From RGIG5579 sp045597125 (lineage in GTDB: Bacteria > Bacillota > Clostridia > Oscillospirales > SIG627): 64,000 nucleotides of DNA. A program made the position numbers and the translations under genes. The stretch's first letter is position 1. The number at the start of each line of letters is the position of its first letter. The stretch lies in assembly GCA_045597125.1 (NCBI GenBank), contig JAZODR010000013.1, forward strand, positions 1 through 64,000, given 5' to 3'. The notes beneath the pieces are model-generated. The model worked only from the letters and a program-made list of their open reading frames with translations. It was not told the DNA's origin and did no database searches. Shown here piece by piece: positions 24,899 to 34,486 of this stretch.

Positions 24899-25519
24899 TT
24901 ATCGAATAAAATTGGTGCGAATCTGCGCTTCCTTCTCGGGGAAGCTGATTCCGTTTTGTTTGCCCAGCTCGATGCATTTTAAAAGCCATGCCATATTTTT
25001 TCCAAGGCTTCGCATAACTTGCAGCCCTTCCTTGTCCTGTTCCACCTGTGCGGGGGTCTGACCGTGAACCATATTCCAGTATTGTCCGGAAACCACGGGC
25101 ATAGAGGCAATGGTAAAATACTTATTTAAAACGTCAAAGGAAGCGGTTGCTCCGCCTCTTCTGCAGGAAAAGACCGCGCAGGCAGGCTTTCCTGCCAACT
25201 TTTTGGAAGAGGAGTAAAAGAGCCTGTCCATAAAAGCGGTAATGGCTCCGCTTGGCGCGGCATAATGGACGGGGGAGCCGAAGACCAGTCCGTCTGCTTC
25301 AGCAAGGACGGGGGCATATTCATTTACAACATCGTTGATAACGCACTTTCCCAGTTTGACACACGCTGCGCAGCCGCGGCAACCGCTGATAGGGTCGGTT
25401 CCCAGCCAAAGGGTGTGGGTTTCAATGCCTTCCTGCTCCAGGGTATCGGCAATTTCTTTTAAAGCCCGTGCGGTACAGCCCTCTTTGTGGGGCGATCCGT
25501 TGATGAGAATTACTTTCAT
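24899..25519 (-). CDS. NADPH-dependent FMN reductase / flavodoxin-family protein
   Basis: 206-aa flavoprotein. MKVILINGSPHKEGCTARAL is the FMN phosphate-binding start, followed by a Cys-rich GCRGCAACVKLGKC segment seen in iron-sulfur-flavoprotein-like members. VFGSPVHYAAPSGAITAFMD is the flavin ring region. It likely transfers electrons from NAD(P)H to an unknown acceptor. The ATG at 25519 has GAGGTGA upstream; the frame up to 25726 covers a promoter region and is not coding. Confidence 0.9.
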   Translation of the reverse strand: MKVILINGSPHKEGCTARALKEIADTLEQEGIETHTLWLGTDPISGCRGCAACVKLGKCVINDVVNEYAPVLAEADGLVFGSPVHYAAPSGAITAFMDRLFYSSSKKLAGKPACAVFSCRRGGATASFDVLNKYFTIASMPVVSGQYWNMVHGQTPAQVEQDKEGLQVMRSLGKNMAWLLKCIELGKQNGISFPEKEAQIRTNFIR

Positions 25520-25558
25520 ATCGTTCACCTCGTTTTGATTGTATGATTTTTTTTGTAC

Positions 25559-25587
25559 AGTATAACCCTTTGCAGAAAAAAATTCAA
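25559..25587 (-). promoter_or_regulatory. Sigma-A promoter of the FMN reductase gene
   Basis: On the minus strand TTGAAT (25587-25582), 17-base spacer, TATACT (25564-25559), 40 bases before the start codon. Confidence 0.65.
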
Positions 25588-25599
25588 GAAAAATTTTAC

Positions 25600-25628
25600 T
25601 TGAGATTTTTATTTTTATATGATATAAT
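25600..25628 (+). promoter_or_regulatory. Sigma-A promoter of the tmk operon
   Basis: TTGAGA (25600-25605), 17-base spacer, TATAAT (25623-25628), 39 bases before tmk. It probably drives the whole tmk to prmC operon. Confidence 0.75.
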
Positions 25629-25667
25629 ACTATAAATTCGTATGCATATTTGCGGAAGGTGAGAAAA

Positions 25668-26321
25668 ATGGGAACATTGATTGTTATTGACGGTCTTGAT
25701 GGAAGCGGAAAAAACACCCAGTCCACACTCCTTTATCAGCGCCTTTTAAAAGAGGGAAAGCGGGTATATCTCGTATCGTTTCCCGATTATGACAGTCCCG
25801 CTTGCGCCCCGGTAAAAATGTACCTTGGCGGTGAATTCGGTACCGATCCCGAAGCAGTGGGTTCTTACGCCGCTTCTACGTTTTTTGCAGTGGATCGCTT
25901 TGCTTCCTTCCGCCTGAATTGGAAAAAAGAGTATGATCAGGGGGCAATTATTATTGCCAATCGTTATACTACGGCAAATGCCATACATCAGTTGACCAAG
26001 TTGGATGAAAGTGAGCATAAGGCTTTTTTGGATTGGCTTTATGATTTTGAATTTGTAAAGCTGGGGTTGCCTGTTCCGGACTTGACTTTGTTGTTGAAGG
26101 TCCCTGTGGAAAAAAGCTTGGAGCTGATTGATGTTCGTGGCGAGAAAAAAGATATTCACGAAAATCGGGAGCATTTGAAGAAAGCCGCTCTTGCTGCCGA
26201 AAAATGCGCTTCCGCTTGGGGTTGGGAAAGCCTTTCGTGTGTTAACGATCAAGGTCGGCTTTTATCTCGCGAGGAGATTGCCGAAGGCGTTTACCGTCTG
26301 GTTTGCGAAAAGATCTTTTAA
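25668..26321 (+). CDS. tmk: Thymidylate kinase (variant motifs)
   Basis: 217-aa nucleoside monophosphate kinase of the dTMP kinase family (dTMP + ATP to dTDP). The P-loop reads GLDGSGKNTQ at residues 9-18, with Asn where Thr or Ser normally follows GK, and the DR[YF]-type motif reads ANRYTTANAIHQ. LLLKVPVEKSLELI and the lid DIHENREH are also present. The ATG at 25668 is preceded by GGAAGGTGA. These variant motifs are shared by a subgroup in Clostridia as I recall, so function is probable, not certain. Confidence 0.85.
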   Translation: MGTLIVIDGLDGSGKNTQSTLLYQRLLKEGKRVYLVSFPDYDSPACAPVKMYLGGEFGTDPEAVGSYAASTFFAVDRFASFRLNWKKEYDQGAIIIANRYTTANAIHQLTKLDESEHKAFLDWLYDFEFVKLGLPVPDLTLLLKVPVEKSLELIDVRGEKKDIHENREHLKKAALAAEKCASAWGWESLSCVNDQGRLLSREEIAEGVYRLVCEKIF

Positions 26322-26330
26322 GGAGAAACT

Positions 26331-26882
26331 ATGGTTACGGTATTTTTAGCGGACGGCTTTGAAGAAATCGAGGCTGTTACACCGATTGATATTTTGCGTC
26401 GCGGTGGTGTGGAAGTACGCACCTGCAGTATTTCCGAATCGAAAACGGTAACGGGTGCACACGGTATCCCTTTTATGGCAGATACGACTTTGGATTCCCT
26501 TTTTGATGGAGAGGATGTTATTTTGCTTCCCGGCGGTATGCCCGGTACAATACATCTGAAAGCATGTGAAACACTTTGCAAACGGATTCGTTCTCACCGT
26601 GAAAAAGGCGGTATGCTTGCCGCCATTTGCGCCGCTCCTACTGTATTTGGGGAATTGAATCTTCTTCGTGAGGAAAGTGCAACTTGCTATCCCGGAATGG
26701 AAGAAGGACTAAACTGCAAAACCGTTTCCAAAGAAAAAACCGTATTTTCAGGAGGAATTCTCACTTCTCGCGGTGCCGGTACTGCCGCCGATTTTGCTTT
26801 TCGTCTTCTTGCCTTGCTGAAAGGAAAGGAAGTTTCCGAGAAGTTGGCACAGGCAATGTGCTACGAGGAGGCAGAAAATTGA
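26331..26882 (+). CDS. DJ-1/PfpI family protein
   Basis: 183-aa DJ-1/ThiJ/PfpI-fold protein. The nucleophile elbow LAAICAAPTV places Cys100, and an acidic residue lies in EEIEAVTPIDILRR near residue 14, as in DJ-1. LLPGGMPGT is the oxyanion region. Family members act as glyoxalase, deglycase or chaperone; the specific role is open. It is in the tmk operon, and the CPBP gene starts within its stop codon. Confidence 0.92.
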   Translation: MVTVFLADGFEEIEAVTPIDILRRGGVEVRTCSISESKTVTGAHGIPFMADTTLDSLFDGEDVILLPGGMPGTIHLKACETLCKRIRSHREKGGMLAAICAAPTVFGELNLLREESATCYPGMEEGLNCKTVSKEKTVFSGGILTSRGAGTAADFAFRLLALLKGKEVSEKLAQAMCYEEAEN

Positions 26883-27850
26883 AACTGAAATCGACCGTCT
26901 ATGCTCCGATTTTGTTCGGTGTGATTTTGATTCTTGCCGGAGTCTCATCCATTCTTTCCGGCGTGATTGGCGGAACCGGCGTGGATGTATTTTTGTCTTC
27001 CACTATCGTTCAGTTGGTGGTGTTCTTGCTTCCCTTTGCCTTCTATTGCAAGGTGGCGGGATTTGATGTGGTATCCGATTTGAAATTGGGTAGTTTTCCA
27101 ATCAGCAGAGTCCCTTTTTTGGTAAATATGACACTGATATTTTTTGTGGGAAGTATGCTGCTGCGTTATGCGGGTCTCTTCTATTTTGAGGAAGCAATGG
27201 TTGTAACGCCGGACGTGATTCATTTTTCCGCAAAAAGCGAAAATACATTTTTGCATTTGTTGGGTACGATGGTTTTGCCGGCAGTTCTCGAGGAAATTAT
27301 CTTCCGTGGAATCTTTTTGCAAGAATACCGTTCTTACGGTTCTGCTTGGAATGTGGCGACCACCTCATTGATGTTTGCTATGCTCCATCTTTCTCTTGAA
27401 AATTTCGTGTATTACTTATTTATGGGAATTGTTCTCGGTGTAATTACACTTGCTTCGGATTCTGTTTTGCCTGCTATTGTACTGCATATCGGAATCAATT
27501 TCTCTCATGAATTTATTCGTCCCGCTGTGGTGGAATATCTTCGTCAAGCGGGAAAAAGCCTGATTTTACCCTACCTTCTTTTGGCTTTGTTTTTGATCTT
27601 GTTCGTTTCTATGTTTTCGGGACTGGAGAAGATTTATCAGTCCAAGGCATTCAACGAGATTCTCCAGAGCCGCAAGGAGCTTTTGAGAAAAGAATTGGAA
27701 AAAGCAAAAGCAGAGCAAGAAAATCGCGTTGAGGAATCTAAGGGGAAAAAGTTTTTCCGATGTTTTCGGGAGATTTATCTTTCTCCTACATTTTTAGTCG
27801 GCATCGTTCTTTTTGTTTTTTTGGTATCCGATGTGTTGAAAAGAGGTTAA
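26879..27850 (+). CDS. CPBP family intramembrane metalloprotease
   Basis: 323-aa multi-pass membrane protein with the CPBP/CAAX-protease motifs EEIIFRG (motif 1), FAMLHLSLEN (motif 2) and VLHIGINFSHE (motif 3). It ends with a charged cytoplasmic stretch and a final membrane helix. Start is a TTG at 26879 overlapping the DJ-1 stop by four bases, chosen because GAGGAGG lies 6 bases upstream and the hydrophobic N-terminus begins there. Substrate unknown. Confidence 0.88.
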   Translation: MKLKSTVYAPILFGVILILAGVSSILSGVIGGTGVDVFLSSTIVQLVVFLLPFAFYCKVAGFDVVSDLKLGSFPISRVPFLVNMTLIFFVGSMLLRYAGLFYFEEAMVVTPDVIHFSAKSENTFLHLLGTMVLPAVLEEIIFRGIFLQEYRSYGSAWNVATTSLMFAMLHLSLENFVYYLFMGIVLGVITLASDSVLPAIVLHIGINFSHEFIRPAVVEYLRQAGKSLILPYLLLALFLILFVSMFSGLEKIYQSKAFNEILQSRKELLRKELEKAKAEQENRVEESKGKKFFRCFREIYLSPTFLVGIVLFVFLVSDVLKRG

Positions 27851-27853
27851 TTC

Positions 27854-29212
27854 ATGAAAGAAACAAGTAATCAGAAGAAAAATGAAAGAACCGTTAAAAT
27901 CCCGTCTGTACCGGGAAAGGTGAAGAAAAAAACTTCCGTAAATAAAGCTCAGTTGAAGCGCGTAATCCCGGCAGCTTCCGAATCTTTGAAGCGTGTTTTG
28001 CCTAAAAAAGCTTCCGATACAAGAAAAATATCTGTTGACGGCGTGAAGCTGTCTTCAACCCGAAGACCTGTTGCGGGTAAGAGCGGAAAACCTGCGGGGA
28101 AGAATGTGCTCGGCTCGAGGCGTTCTCTTGCCACTACTCTTGTGATTGCGCTGATTTATATCGGTGTGGTTGTGGGAATTTCCGCAATCTTGTCTATCTG
28201 CGGTATCCGCTGGGCAAATGATATTTTTGCTCTTGCCAAGGATGAGGTAGTGGCAACCATTACCGTTCCCGAAAATGCTACGGTTTCGGAGGTCTCTACC
28301 ATTCTTAAGGATAAAGAGCTGATTCGATATCCCGCTATATTCCGTTTTTGGGTTAATTTTAAAAACCGTGATTCCAAAACCCCTCTTGCATTCAAAGCAG
28401 GGGATTATGAGCTTCGCAGCACCTTGAATTATGACCAGATCGTGAGTAAGATCCGTGATCGAAAGGCGCGTGGTATTGTGAAGATCACCATTCCTGAAGG
28501 TTTTACCGTAGATGAGATTATTAGTTTATTTATTTCTCAGGGAATGGGCACGAAGGAAGGCTTCGTGGAAGCGATCAACAACTACGATTACAAGAATTAT
28601 ACGTTTATGGAAAAACTGAAGGGCATTGAGCTTTCTTCCCAACGAAAGTACCGCCTGGAGGGGTATCTCTTCCCCGATACTTATGAGTTTTATGCAGATT
28701 CCGGAGAGGTTGCCATTATTGATAAGCTTCTCGCCGCATTTGATTCTCGCTTTGAAAAGGATTATTATGCAAGACTGGATGAGCTTGGAATGAATCTGGA
28801 TCAGGTAGTTACCCTTGCTTCCATTGTGCAAAAGGAGGGAAAATTCTCCTCGGACTTTTATCCTATTGCAGGTGTGTTCTATAATCGTTTGAATTCGAAA
28901 AATATGCGTCGGTTACAGTCTGATGCTACCGTTCAGTACTGTCTGCCCGAGCGTAAAGCAGAACTGACTTATGCGGACCTTGAGGTGGATAATCCTTATA
29001 ATACTTATCGCAATGCAGGACTTCCTCCCTCCGCCATTTCCAATCCCGGTTGGGAAGCCATTCAGGCTGCCCTTTATCCCGAGCAGAATAAGCATCTCTT
29101 TTTCATTGCTGATACCGACGGATCTACAATTTTTGCCGATACCGAGGCACAGCATTCCGCCAATGCCGCTAAGCTTCGCGAAGCAAAGGAAAAGGGAACA
29201 TCCATCGACTAA
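27854..29212 (+). CDS. mltG: Endolytic murein transglycosylase MltG
   Basis: 452-aa YceG-like enzyme that cuts nascent glycan strands and sets their length. A Lys/Arg-rich cytoplasmic region of about 90 residues, unusually long, precedes one membrane helix (about residues 95-118). Outside, a LysM-like segment (ITVPENATVSEVSTIL) leads to the YceG domain, with catalytic E328 in LASIVQKEGK and the block RLQSDATVQYC. It starts 3 bases after the CPBP gene. Confidence 0.94.
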   Translation: MKETSNQKKNERTVKIPSVPGKVKKKTSVNKAQLKRVIPAASESLKRVLPKKASDTRKISVDGVKLSSTRRPVAGKSGKPAGKNVLGSRRSLATTLVIALIYIGVVVGISAILSICGIRWANDIFALAKDEVVATITVPENATVSEVSTILKDKELIRYPAIFRFWVNFKNRDSKTPLAFKAGDYELRSTLNYDQIVSKIRDRKARGIVKITIPEGFTVDEIISLFISQGMGTKEGFVEAINNYDYKNYTFMEKLKGIELSSQRKYRLEGYLFPDTYEFYADSGEVAIIDKLLAAFDSRFEKDYYARLDELGMNLDQVVTLASIVQKEGKFSSDFYPIAGVFYNRLNSKNMRRLQSDATVQYCLPERKAELTYADLEVDNPYNTYRNAGLPPSAISNPGWEAIQAALYPEQNKHLFFIADTDGSTIFADTEAQHSANAAKLREAKEKGTSID

Positions 29213-29226
29213 GAAAGGATTATTCA

Positions 29227-30534
29227 TTGGATAGAACGATTTTATTTGCCATTTTGATTTTATCCGTGCTTTCGGCACTGGTTTCTCTCTTTGCGCTCCT
29301 TTCTGTAAGAAAGGGGAAAACTGTCGAGCGCGAGGATTTGGATCGAATGGGAGAAAGATTGGAACGGAGTCTTAGCACAGTTCGCCGTGAGATTGCGGAG
29401 GAGACTGCTCGTTCTTTGGGCACTTTTTCCCGTGCGCAAAATCAGACGCAAACCGAAGTGTTTGCACGGCAAGATCAGCGTTTGGCAGAGCTTTCCGAGC
29501 ATTTGAAAACTTCCCTTAAGGGTGTGGATGATCGGATGGCACAAACCAGCGCATCTCAAGAAAAAAATGCGCAAACTCTACGCGATACCATTGATGCAAA
29601 ATTGTCAGAGGTTCGCTCGGGCAATGAAAAAAGCCTTGCTGAGATTCGCAAAAGCGTAGATGAAAAATTGCAAGCTACCTTGGAAGAACGAATCAGCCGC
29701 TCCTTTCAGGAGGTCAGTCAGCGCCTTCAGCAGGTTTATCAGGGTCTTGGTGAGATGCAGACGTTGGCAAACGGTGTGGGCGATTTGAAAAAAGTTCTCT
29801 CCAATGTGAAGACCCGCGGTATTTTGGGCGAGATTCAGCTTGCTTCCATTCTGGAGGAGATTTTGTCTCCCGAGCAGTATGAGAGCAATGTGGTTACTGT
29901 TCCCGGCTCTTCCAATCGAGTGGAATTTGCCATTCGTTTGCCCGGTGATGGGGAAGGCACGGTGTACTTACCCATTGACTCCAAATTTCCTGCAGACGCT
30001 TATATTCATTTGCAGGATGCCTATGACACTGCCGATCCCGAGCAGGTGCGTTTGCAACGCTCAGCATTGGAAAACCGTATCAAAGCCTTTGCAAAGGATA
30101 TTCACGAAAAATATGTTTCTCCTCCTGCCACCACGGATTTTGCCATTATGTTCCTACCTACCGAGGGATTGTATGCTGAGGTAGTGAAAATGGGAATGGT
30201 GGAGGTTTTGCAGCGCAGCTATAAGGTGAATATTGCAGGCCCCACTACCATGGCAGCACTTTTGAATTCTCTCCAGACCGGTTTCCGTACCCTTGCCATT
30301 CAGAAACGAAGCAGTGAGGTGTGGGAGGTGCTTAGCGCCGTTCGCACGGAGTTTGATAAATTTGAAACAGCACTGCGGGATGCTCAGGCAAAAATTGATC
30401 AGGCAAACCGCGGTCTGGATGCTCTTGTGGGCGTCCGTACCAGACAAATACAGAGGAAACTGAAAAATGTTTCTACCTTGCCTGCTGAACGGGCAGAGGA
30501 ACTTTTGAAGGAGGGTGCGAATGGAGAAGAATAG
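29227..30534 (+). CDS. rmuC: DNA recombination protein RmuC
   Basis: 435-aa RmuC: an N-terminal membrane helix, a long coiled coil (about residues 30-170), then the nuclease-like RmuC domain from about 190 (VKTRGILGEIQLASILEEIL; LPIDSKFPADAYIHL). The family limits DNA inversions and may act as a nuclease. The start is TTG at 29227 with AAGAAAGG upstream. The end overlaps smpB by 14 bases. Confidence 0.93.
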   Translation: MDRTILFAILILSVLSALVSLFALLSVRKGKTVEREDLDRMGERLERSLSTVRREIAEETARSLGTFSRAQNQTQTEVFARQDQRLAELSEHLKTSLKGVDDRMAQTSASQEKNAQTLRDTIDAKLSEVRSGNEKSLAEIRKSVDEKLQATLEERISRSFQEVSQRLQQVYQGLGEMQTLANGVGDLKKVLSNVKTRGILGEIQLASILEEILSPEQYESNVVTVPGSSNRVEFAIRLPGDGEGTVYLPIDSKFPADAYIHLQDAYDTADPEQVRLQRSALENRIKAFAKDIHEKYVSPPATTDFAIMFLPTEGLYAEVVKMGMVEVLQRSYKVNIAGPTTMAALLNSLQTGFRTLAIQKRSSEVWEVLSAVRTEFDKFETALRDAQAKIDQANRGLDALVGVRTRQIQRKLKNVSTLPAERAEELLKEGANGEE

Positions 30535-30991
30535 CGGTATCCGAACTTGTGCTACCAATCGCAAGGCATACCATGACTATTTTGTGGAAGAGCGCTTTGA
30601 AGCCGGTATCGAGCTCTTCGGCACTGAGGTAAAATCCATTCGACAAGGAACTGTCAACTTAAAGGATTCCTATTTGACCATTGCAAACGGGGAACTGTTT
30701 GCAAAAGGGATTCATATCAGCCCTTACGAAAAGGGAAATATTTTCAATCGTGATCCTTTGCGTACCAGACGGCTTTTGATGCATAAGAAGGAGATTTTAA
30801 AGCTCCGCGCATTTTCCGAGCGGGACGGTTACACACTGATTCCTCTTTCTTTTTATTTCAAAAAGGGAAGAGTGAAGGTAGAGGTAGGTGTTTGTCGAGG
30901 CAAAAAGCTTTACGATAAACGGGAAAGCGCCTTGAAGCGTGATTTGGAACGGGAAAACCGTAGAGGAATAAAACTATCGGATCGGGACTAA
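30521..30991 (+). CDS. smpB: SsrA-binding protein SmpB
   Basis: 156-aa tmRNA partner for ribosome rescue. NRKAYHDYFVEERFEAGIEL and GTEVKSIRQGTVNLKDSY are signatures, and the C-terminal tail KLYDKRESALKRDLER matches. The ATG at 30521 has AAGGAGG 7 bases upstream; a GTG at 30515 would be too close. No tmRNA gene is seen in the window. lepA follows after 1 base. Confidence 0.97.
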   Translation: MEKNSGIRTCATNRKAYHDYFVEERFEAGIELFGTEVKSIRQGTVNLKDSYLTIANGELFAKGIHISPYEKGNIFNRDPLRTRRLLMHKKEILKLRAFSERDGYTLIPLSFYFKKGRVKVEVGVCRGKKLYDKRESALKRDLERENRRGIKLSDRD

Positions 30992-30992
30992 T

Positions 30993-32792
30993 ATGGAAAA
31001 AAACATTCGAAATTTTTGTATTATTGCACATATCGACCATGGAAAAAGCACTCTTGCCGACCGTATTCTGGAGGCAACCGGCTCCGTTGCAAAACGGGAA
31101 ATGGAAGCACAGGTGCTGGATGATATGGAACTGGAAAAGGAGCGCGGAATTACTATCAAGGCTCGTGCCGTGACTCTGGATTACGTTGCCAATGACGGGC
31201 AAACCTACGAATTCAATTTGATTGATACCCCCGGTCATGTTGACTTTAACTACGAGGTTTCCCGTTCTCTCAGCGCTTGCGAAGGTGCGATTTTGGTGGT
31301 GGATGCCACTCAGGGCATTCAGGCGCAGACTCTTGCTAACGCTTACCTTGCCGTGGATCACGATTTGGAATTGTTTCCCGTGATCAACAAGGTGGATCTT
31401 CCCGCTGCAGATCCGGATAAGGTCAAGGCGGAGATAGAGGATGTTATTGGGATTCCTGCAGATGCCTCCCCTTGTGTTTCTGCAAAAACGGGGTTGAATA
31501 TTGATAAGGTTCTGGAGGGAATTGTAAAGTACATTCCTGCCCCGAAAACCTTTCCTGACCGTCCATGTAAGGCGTTGATCTTTGACTCTTTTTACGACGC
31601 ATATAAAGGTATTATTGTGTATTTTCGCCTGTTTGAAGGCTCTATTTCTGCGGGTGACCGCATTCGTATGATGAATACGGGCGCAGAGTTTGACGTGACG
31701 GAAGTGGGAACCATGAAGACCTTTGGCTTTGCTCCTTGCAAAACTTTGGTTTCGGGACAGGTAGGATATTTGACCGCTTCTATCAAAACTTTGGACGATA
31801 CGCGGGTAGGTGATACCATCACCCTTGCGGAGAACCCCACCGACGTGCCTTTCGACGGCTTTAAAAAGGCTTTGCCCGTTGTATTCTCGGGTATTTATCC
31901 TGCAGACGGTGCTAAGTACAATGACCTGCGCGAGGCCTTGGAAAAGCTTCGTTTGAATGATGCTGCTCTTTCGTTTGAGCCTGAGACCAGTGCCGCTTTG
32001 GGATTTGGCTTCCGTTGCGGATTTTTGGGTCTTTTGCATATGGAAGTGATTCAGGAACGTTTGGAGAGGGAATTCAATCTGGATCTGATTACCACTGCCC
32101 CCAGCGTAATTTACAAATTGGAATTGACAAGCGGCGAAACCGTTTTCATTGATAATCCTACCAATTACCCCGCTGTGGAAAACATTGCAACCGCGTATGA
32201 ACCAGTGGTACGTGCCAGTATTATTACCCCCGTAGAATTTGTTGGTGGTATTATGGATTTGTGTCAGGATCGCCGCGGTGAATTTGTGGATATGCGGTAT
32301 ATTACTCCCACACGTACCGAGCTTCATTACAAATTGCCTCTGAATGAGATTGTGTATGACTTTTTTGATGCGCTCAAATCTCGCAGTAAGGGATATGCCT
32401 CTTTCGATTATAGCGATACGGAGTATGTTCCCTCAAAGCTTGTGAAGCTGGATATTCTTCTCAACGGCGATGTGGTGGACGCCCTGTCCTTTATTGTGCA
32501 TAGTGATAAGGCGTATGCAAGAGCTCGTAGAATCGCGGAAAAGCTGAAGGAACATATTCCGCGCCAACTTTTTGAAATCCCTGTACAAGCCGCTATCGGG
32601 GGAAGAGTTATTGCCCGTGAAACGGTGAAGGCTATGCGCAAGGACGTTCTTGCAAAGTGCTACGGCGGTGATATTACCCGTAAGAAGAAGCTTCTGGAAA
32701 AACAGAAGGAAGGCAAAAAGAAGATGCGCTCTCTGGGCTCCGTAGAGGTTCCGCAGGAAGCTTTCATGGCGGTGTTAAAGCTGGATGAATAA
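30993..32792 (+). CDS. lepA: Elongation factor 4 (LepA)
   Basis: 599-aa translational GTPase that remodels stalled or misassembled ribosomes. G1 AHIDHGKSTLADRI, G3 DTPGHVDF and G4 NKVD are present, then the EF4-specific C-terminal domain ending KKKLLEKQKEGKKKMRSLG. Full length. It overlaps hemW by 8 bases. Confidence 0.98.
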   Translation: MEKNIRNFCIIAHIDHGKSTLADRILEATGSVAKREMEAQVLDDMELEKERGITIKARAVTLDYVANDGQTYEFNLIDTPGHVDFNYEVSRSLSACEGAILVVDATQGIQAQTLANAYLAVDHDLELFPVINKVDLPAADPDKVKAEIEDVIGIPADASPCVSAKTGLNIDKVLEGIVKYIPAPKTFPDRPCKALIFDSFYDAYKGIIVYFRLFEGSISAGDRIRMMNTGAEFDVTEVGTMKTFGFAPCKTLVSGQVGYLTASIKTLDDTRVGDTITLAENPTDVPFDGFKKALPVVFSGIYPADGAKYNDLREALEKLRLNDAALSFEPETSAALGFGFRCGFLGLLHMEVIQERLEREFNLDLITTAPSVIYKLELTSGETVFIDNPTNYPAVENIATAYEPVVRASIITPVEFVGGIMDLCQDRRGEFVDMRYITPTRTELHYKLPLNEIVYDFFDALKSRSKGYASFDYSDTEYVPSKLVKLDILLNGDVVDALSFIVHSDKAYARARRIAEKLKEHIPRQLFEIPVQAAIGGRVIARETVKAMRKDVLAKCYGGDITRKKKLLEKQKEGKKKMRSLGSVEVPQEAFMAVLKLDE

Positions 32793-33900
32793 GCTGAGTC
32801 TGTATTTGCATTTCCCTTTTTGCAAGAATAAGTGTAATTACTGTGATTTTTATTCCTTGCCGCGGCAGGAGCTCATTCCTGCTTACCAGTACAAATTGGC
32901 AAAAAGTTTTCCTGCCTTTGCCGCACTTGCTAACGATTCTATTGTAGAAACCGTGTATTTGGGAGGTGGAACGCCCAGTCTTGCCACCCCTGAAGGAGTT
33001 GCTGAAATTTTTTCTTTCTTGCGCGAAAGCTTTTGTGTTTCCCAAGGAGCAGAAATCACGGTGGAGATGAATCCGGAATCTACGGGAGAAGCGATTTTAG
33101 CCGCTTATGCAAAAGCAGGTGTCAATCGCATCAGCTTCGGTATGCAGTCTGCTTGCGACAAAGAACTTGCGGCGCTGGGAAGACTTCATCGTTTTGAATC
33201 TGTGGAACGGGCGGTATCTCTTGCCCGTGACATGGGCTTTAAGAACATCAGTTTGGATTTGATGTATGGACTTCCCGAGCAAACGCTTGAAAGCTTTCGG
33301 GAGAGCTTGAATCGAGCGGCAAGTCTTGCCCCCAAGCATATTTCCTTTTATTTGCTGACCTTGTCCTCCAAGGCTCCCTTGAATCGCATGGCACATCTTC
33401 TCCCCGATGATGATACCGTGAGAGAAATGTATCTTACCGCCTCGGACTTTTTGCAGAAGAAAGGTTTTGAGCATTATGAAATCTCAAATGCCGCTCAAAA
33501 AGGCTATCGTTCCCGTCATAATTTGGTTTATTGGACGGGAGGGGATTATCTGGGTATTGGACCGGGCGCCCATTCTCTTTTGAACGGAAAGCGTTTTCAT
33601 ATGGAAAATGGGGTTGAAGAATTTCTTTCGGCAGCCAATCCACTGGACCGTCTTTGCCAAACGGAAATTTTGACAAGAAAAGATCTTTTCACAGAGTACG
33701 TCATGCTTTCCCTTCGGACGAAAGAGGGAATCTCCCTGAAGCGGGTTTGCGATCTTTCTGATGAAAAAACGGCTTCATCTATCAGAGATAAGTTTTTGCT
33801 TTGGCAGAAGTACGGATTATGTATTCCTACAGAGGAAGGCTTTGCACTAAGTGTGGAAGGCTTCTTCGTATCCAATGAAATCATTACGGAATTGTTATAG
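32785..33900 (+). CDS. hemW: Radical SAM protein HemW
   Basis: 371-aa radical SAM enzyme of the HemN/HemW group. The iron-sulfur motif is C-x3-C-x2-C (FCKNKCNYCDF). The residue after CDF is not Cys, which marks HemW (heme chaperone) rather than the coproporphyrinogen oxidase HemN. YLGGGTPSLA and the C-terminal SRHNLVYWTGGDYLGIGPGA block fit. The lepA-hemW overlap is a common bacterial pair. Confidence 0.95.
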   Translation: MNKLSLYLHFPFCKNKCNYCDFYSLPRQELIPAYQYKLAKSFPAFAALANDSIVETVYLGGGTPSLATPEGVAEIFSFLRESFCVSQGAEITVEMNPESTGEAILAAYAKAGVNRISFGMQSACDKELAALGRLHRFESVERAVSLARDMGFKNISLDLMYGLPEQTLESFRESLNRAASLAPKHISFYLLTLSSKAPLNRMAHLLPDDDTVREMYLTASDFLQKKGFEHYEISNAAQKGYRSRHNLVYWTGGDYLGIGPGAHSLLNGKRFHMENGVEEFLSAANPLDRLCQTEILTRKDLFTEYVMLSLRTKEGISLKRVCDLSDEKTASSIRDKFLLWQKYGLCIPTEEGFALSVEGFFVSNEIITELL

Positions 33901-33916
33901 AGAAAGGACCGATGTT

Positions 33917-34477
33917 ATGAAAAGAATCATAAGCTTTTTTCTTGCTTTTGTATTGCTTTTGGCACTTTGTGCCTGTAGTGTACAGAAAAGCCCCGATGAG
34001 GTAGAAATACCTTCCGGCTTTTTGATGGCAGAAAATGAGAAGACGGATTATTATTTTTTCTATCCTTCCGCTTGGATTTTGGATCGGAACGATGCGGGGA
34101 TGACAAGCGCTTACGTATCCGAGAATGATTTTTCCAATGTGAGCGTAACAGCATTCACCGCTTCTCCGGAATATCCTACCTTGCTTGATTATGCGGAAAA
34201 GTATTATTTTGCACAGTTTGAGGATAACTTCCGGAATCTGGAAATTGAGAAACATCAAGACGGGAGTCTGAAAAAAAGCCTTTTGAAGGTTGATTCCTGT
34301 GAGGCTCTTGCCGTAAATTATACTGCCGAATTTTCCAATGAAAATTATTCTTTTCGTGTTTGGTTCATCTCTCACAACGGTTATATTTATACTGTCCTTT
34401 ATACTGCTAAGGAGGCTTTGTTTGAGTCCCACTTGGAGGAAGCAACTGCCATTGCGGAGAATTTGAAATTCAGATAA
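33917..34477 (+). CDS. Putative lipoprotein, PsbP-like
   Basis: 186-aa exported lipoprotein: MKRIISFFLAFVLLLALCAC signal with lipobox LALC-A-C near residue 18-20. The mature part is a single domain with YYFFYPSAWILDRND, resembling PsbP-like bacterial lipoproteins. No enzymatic motif is seen. The ATG at 33917 has GAAAGGA upstream; the longer frame from 33851 overlaps hemW. Function unknown. Confidence 0.82.
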   Translation: MKRIISFFLAFVLLLALCACSVQKSPDEVEIPSGFLMAENEKTDYYFFYPSAWILDRNDAGMTSAYVSENDFSNVSVTAFTASPEYPTLLDYAEKYYFAQFEDNFRNLEIEKHQDGSLKKSLLKVDSCEALAVNYTAEFSNENYSFRVWFISHNGYIYTVLYTAKEALFESHLEEATAIAENLKFR

Positions 34478-34486
34478 GGAAATATT

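Noticed and set aside
30858..32327. 489-aa open frame on the minus strand opposite lepA
   Set aside because: It lies wholly against smpB/lepA, has no ribosome site, and its residues follow from lepA codon use.
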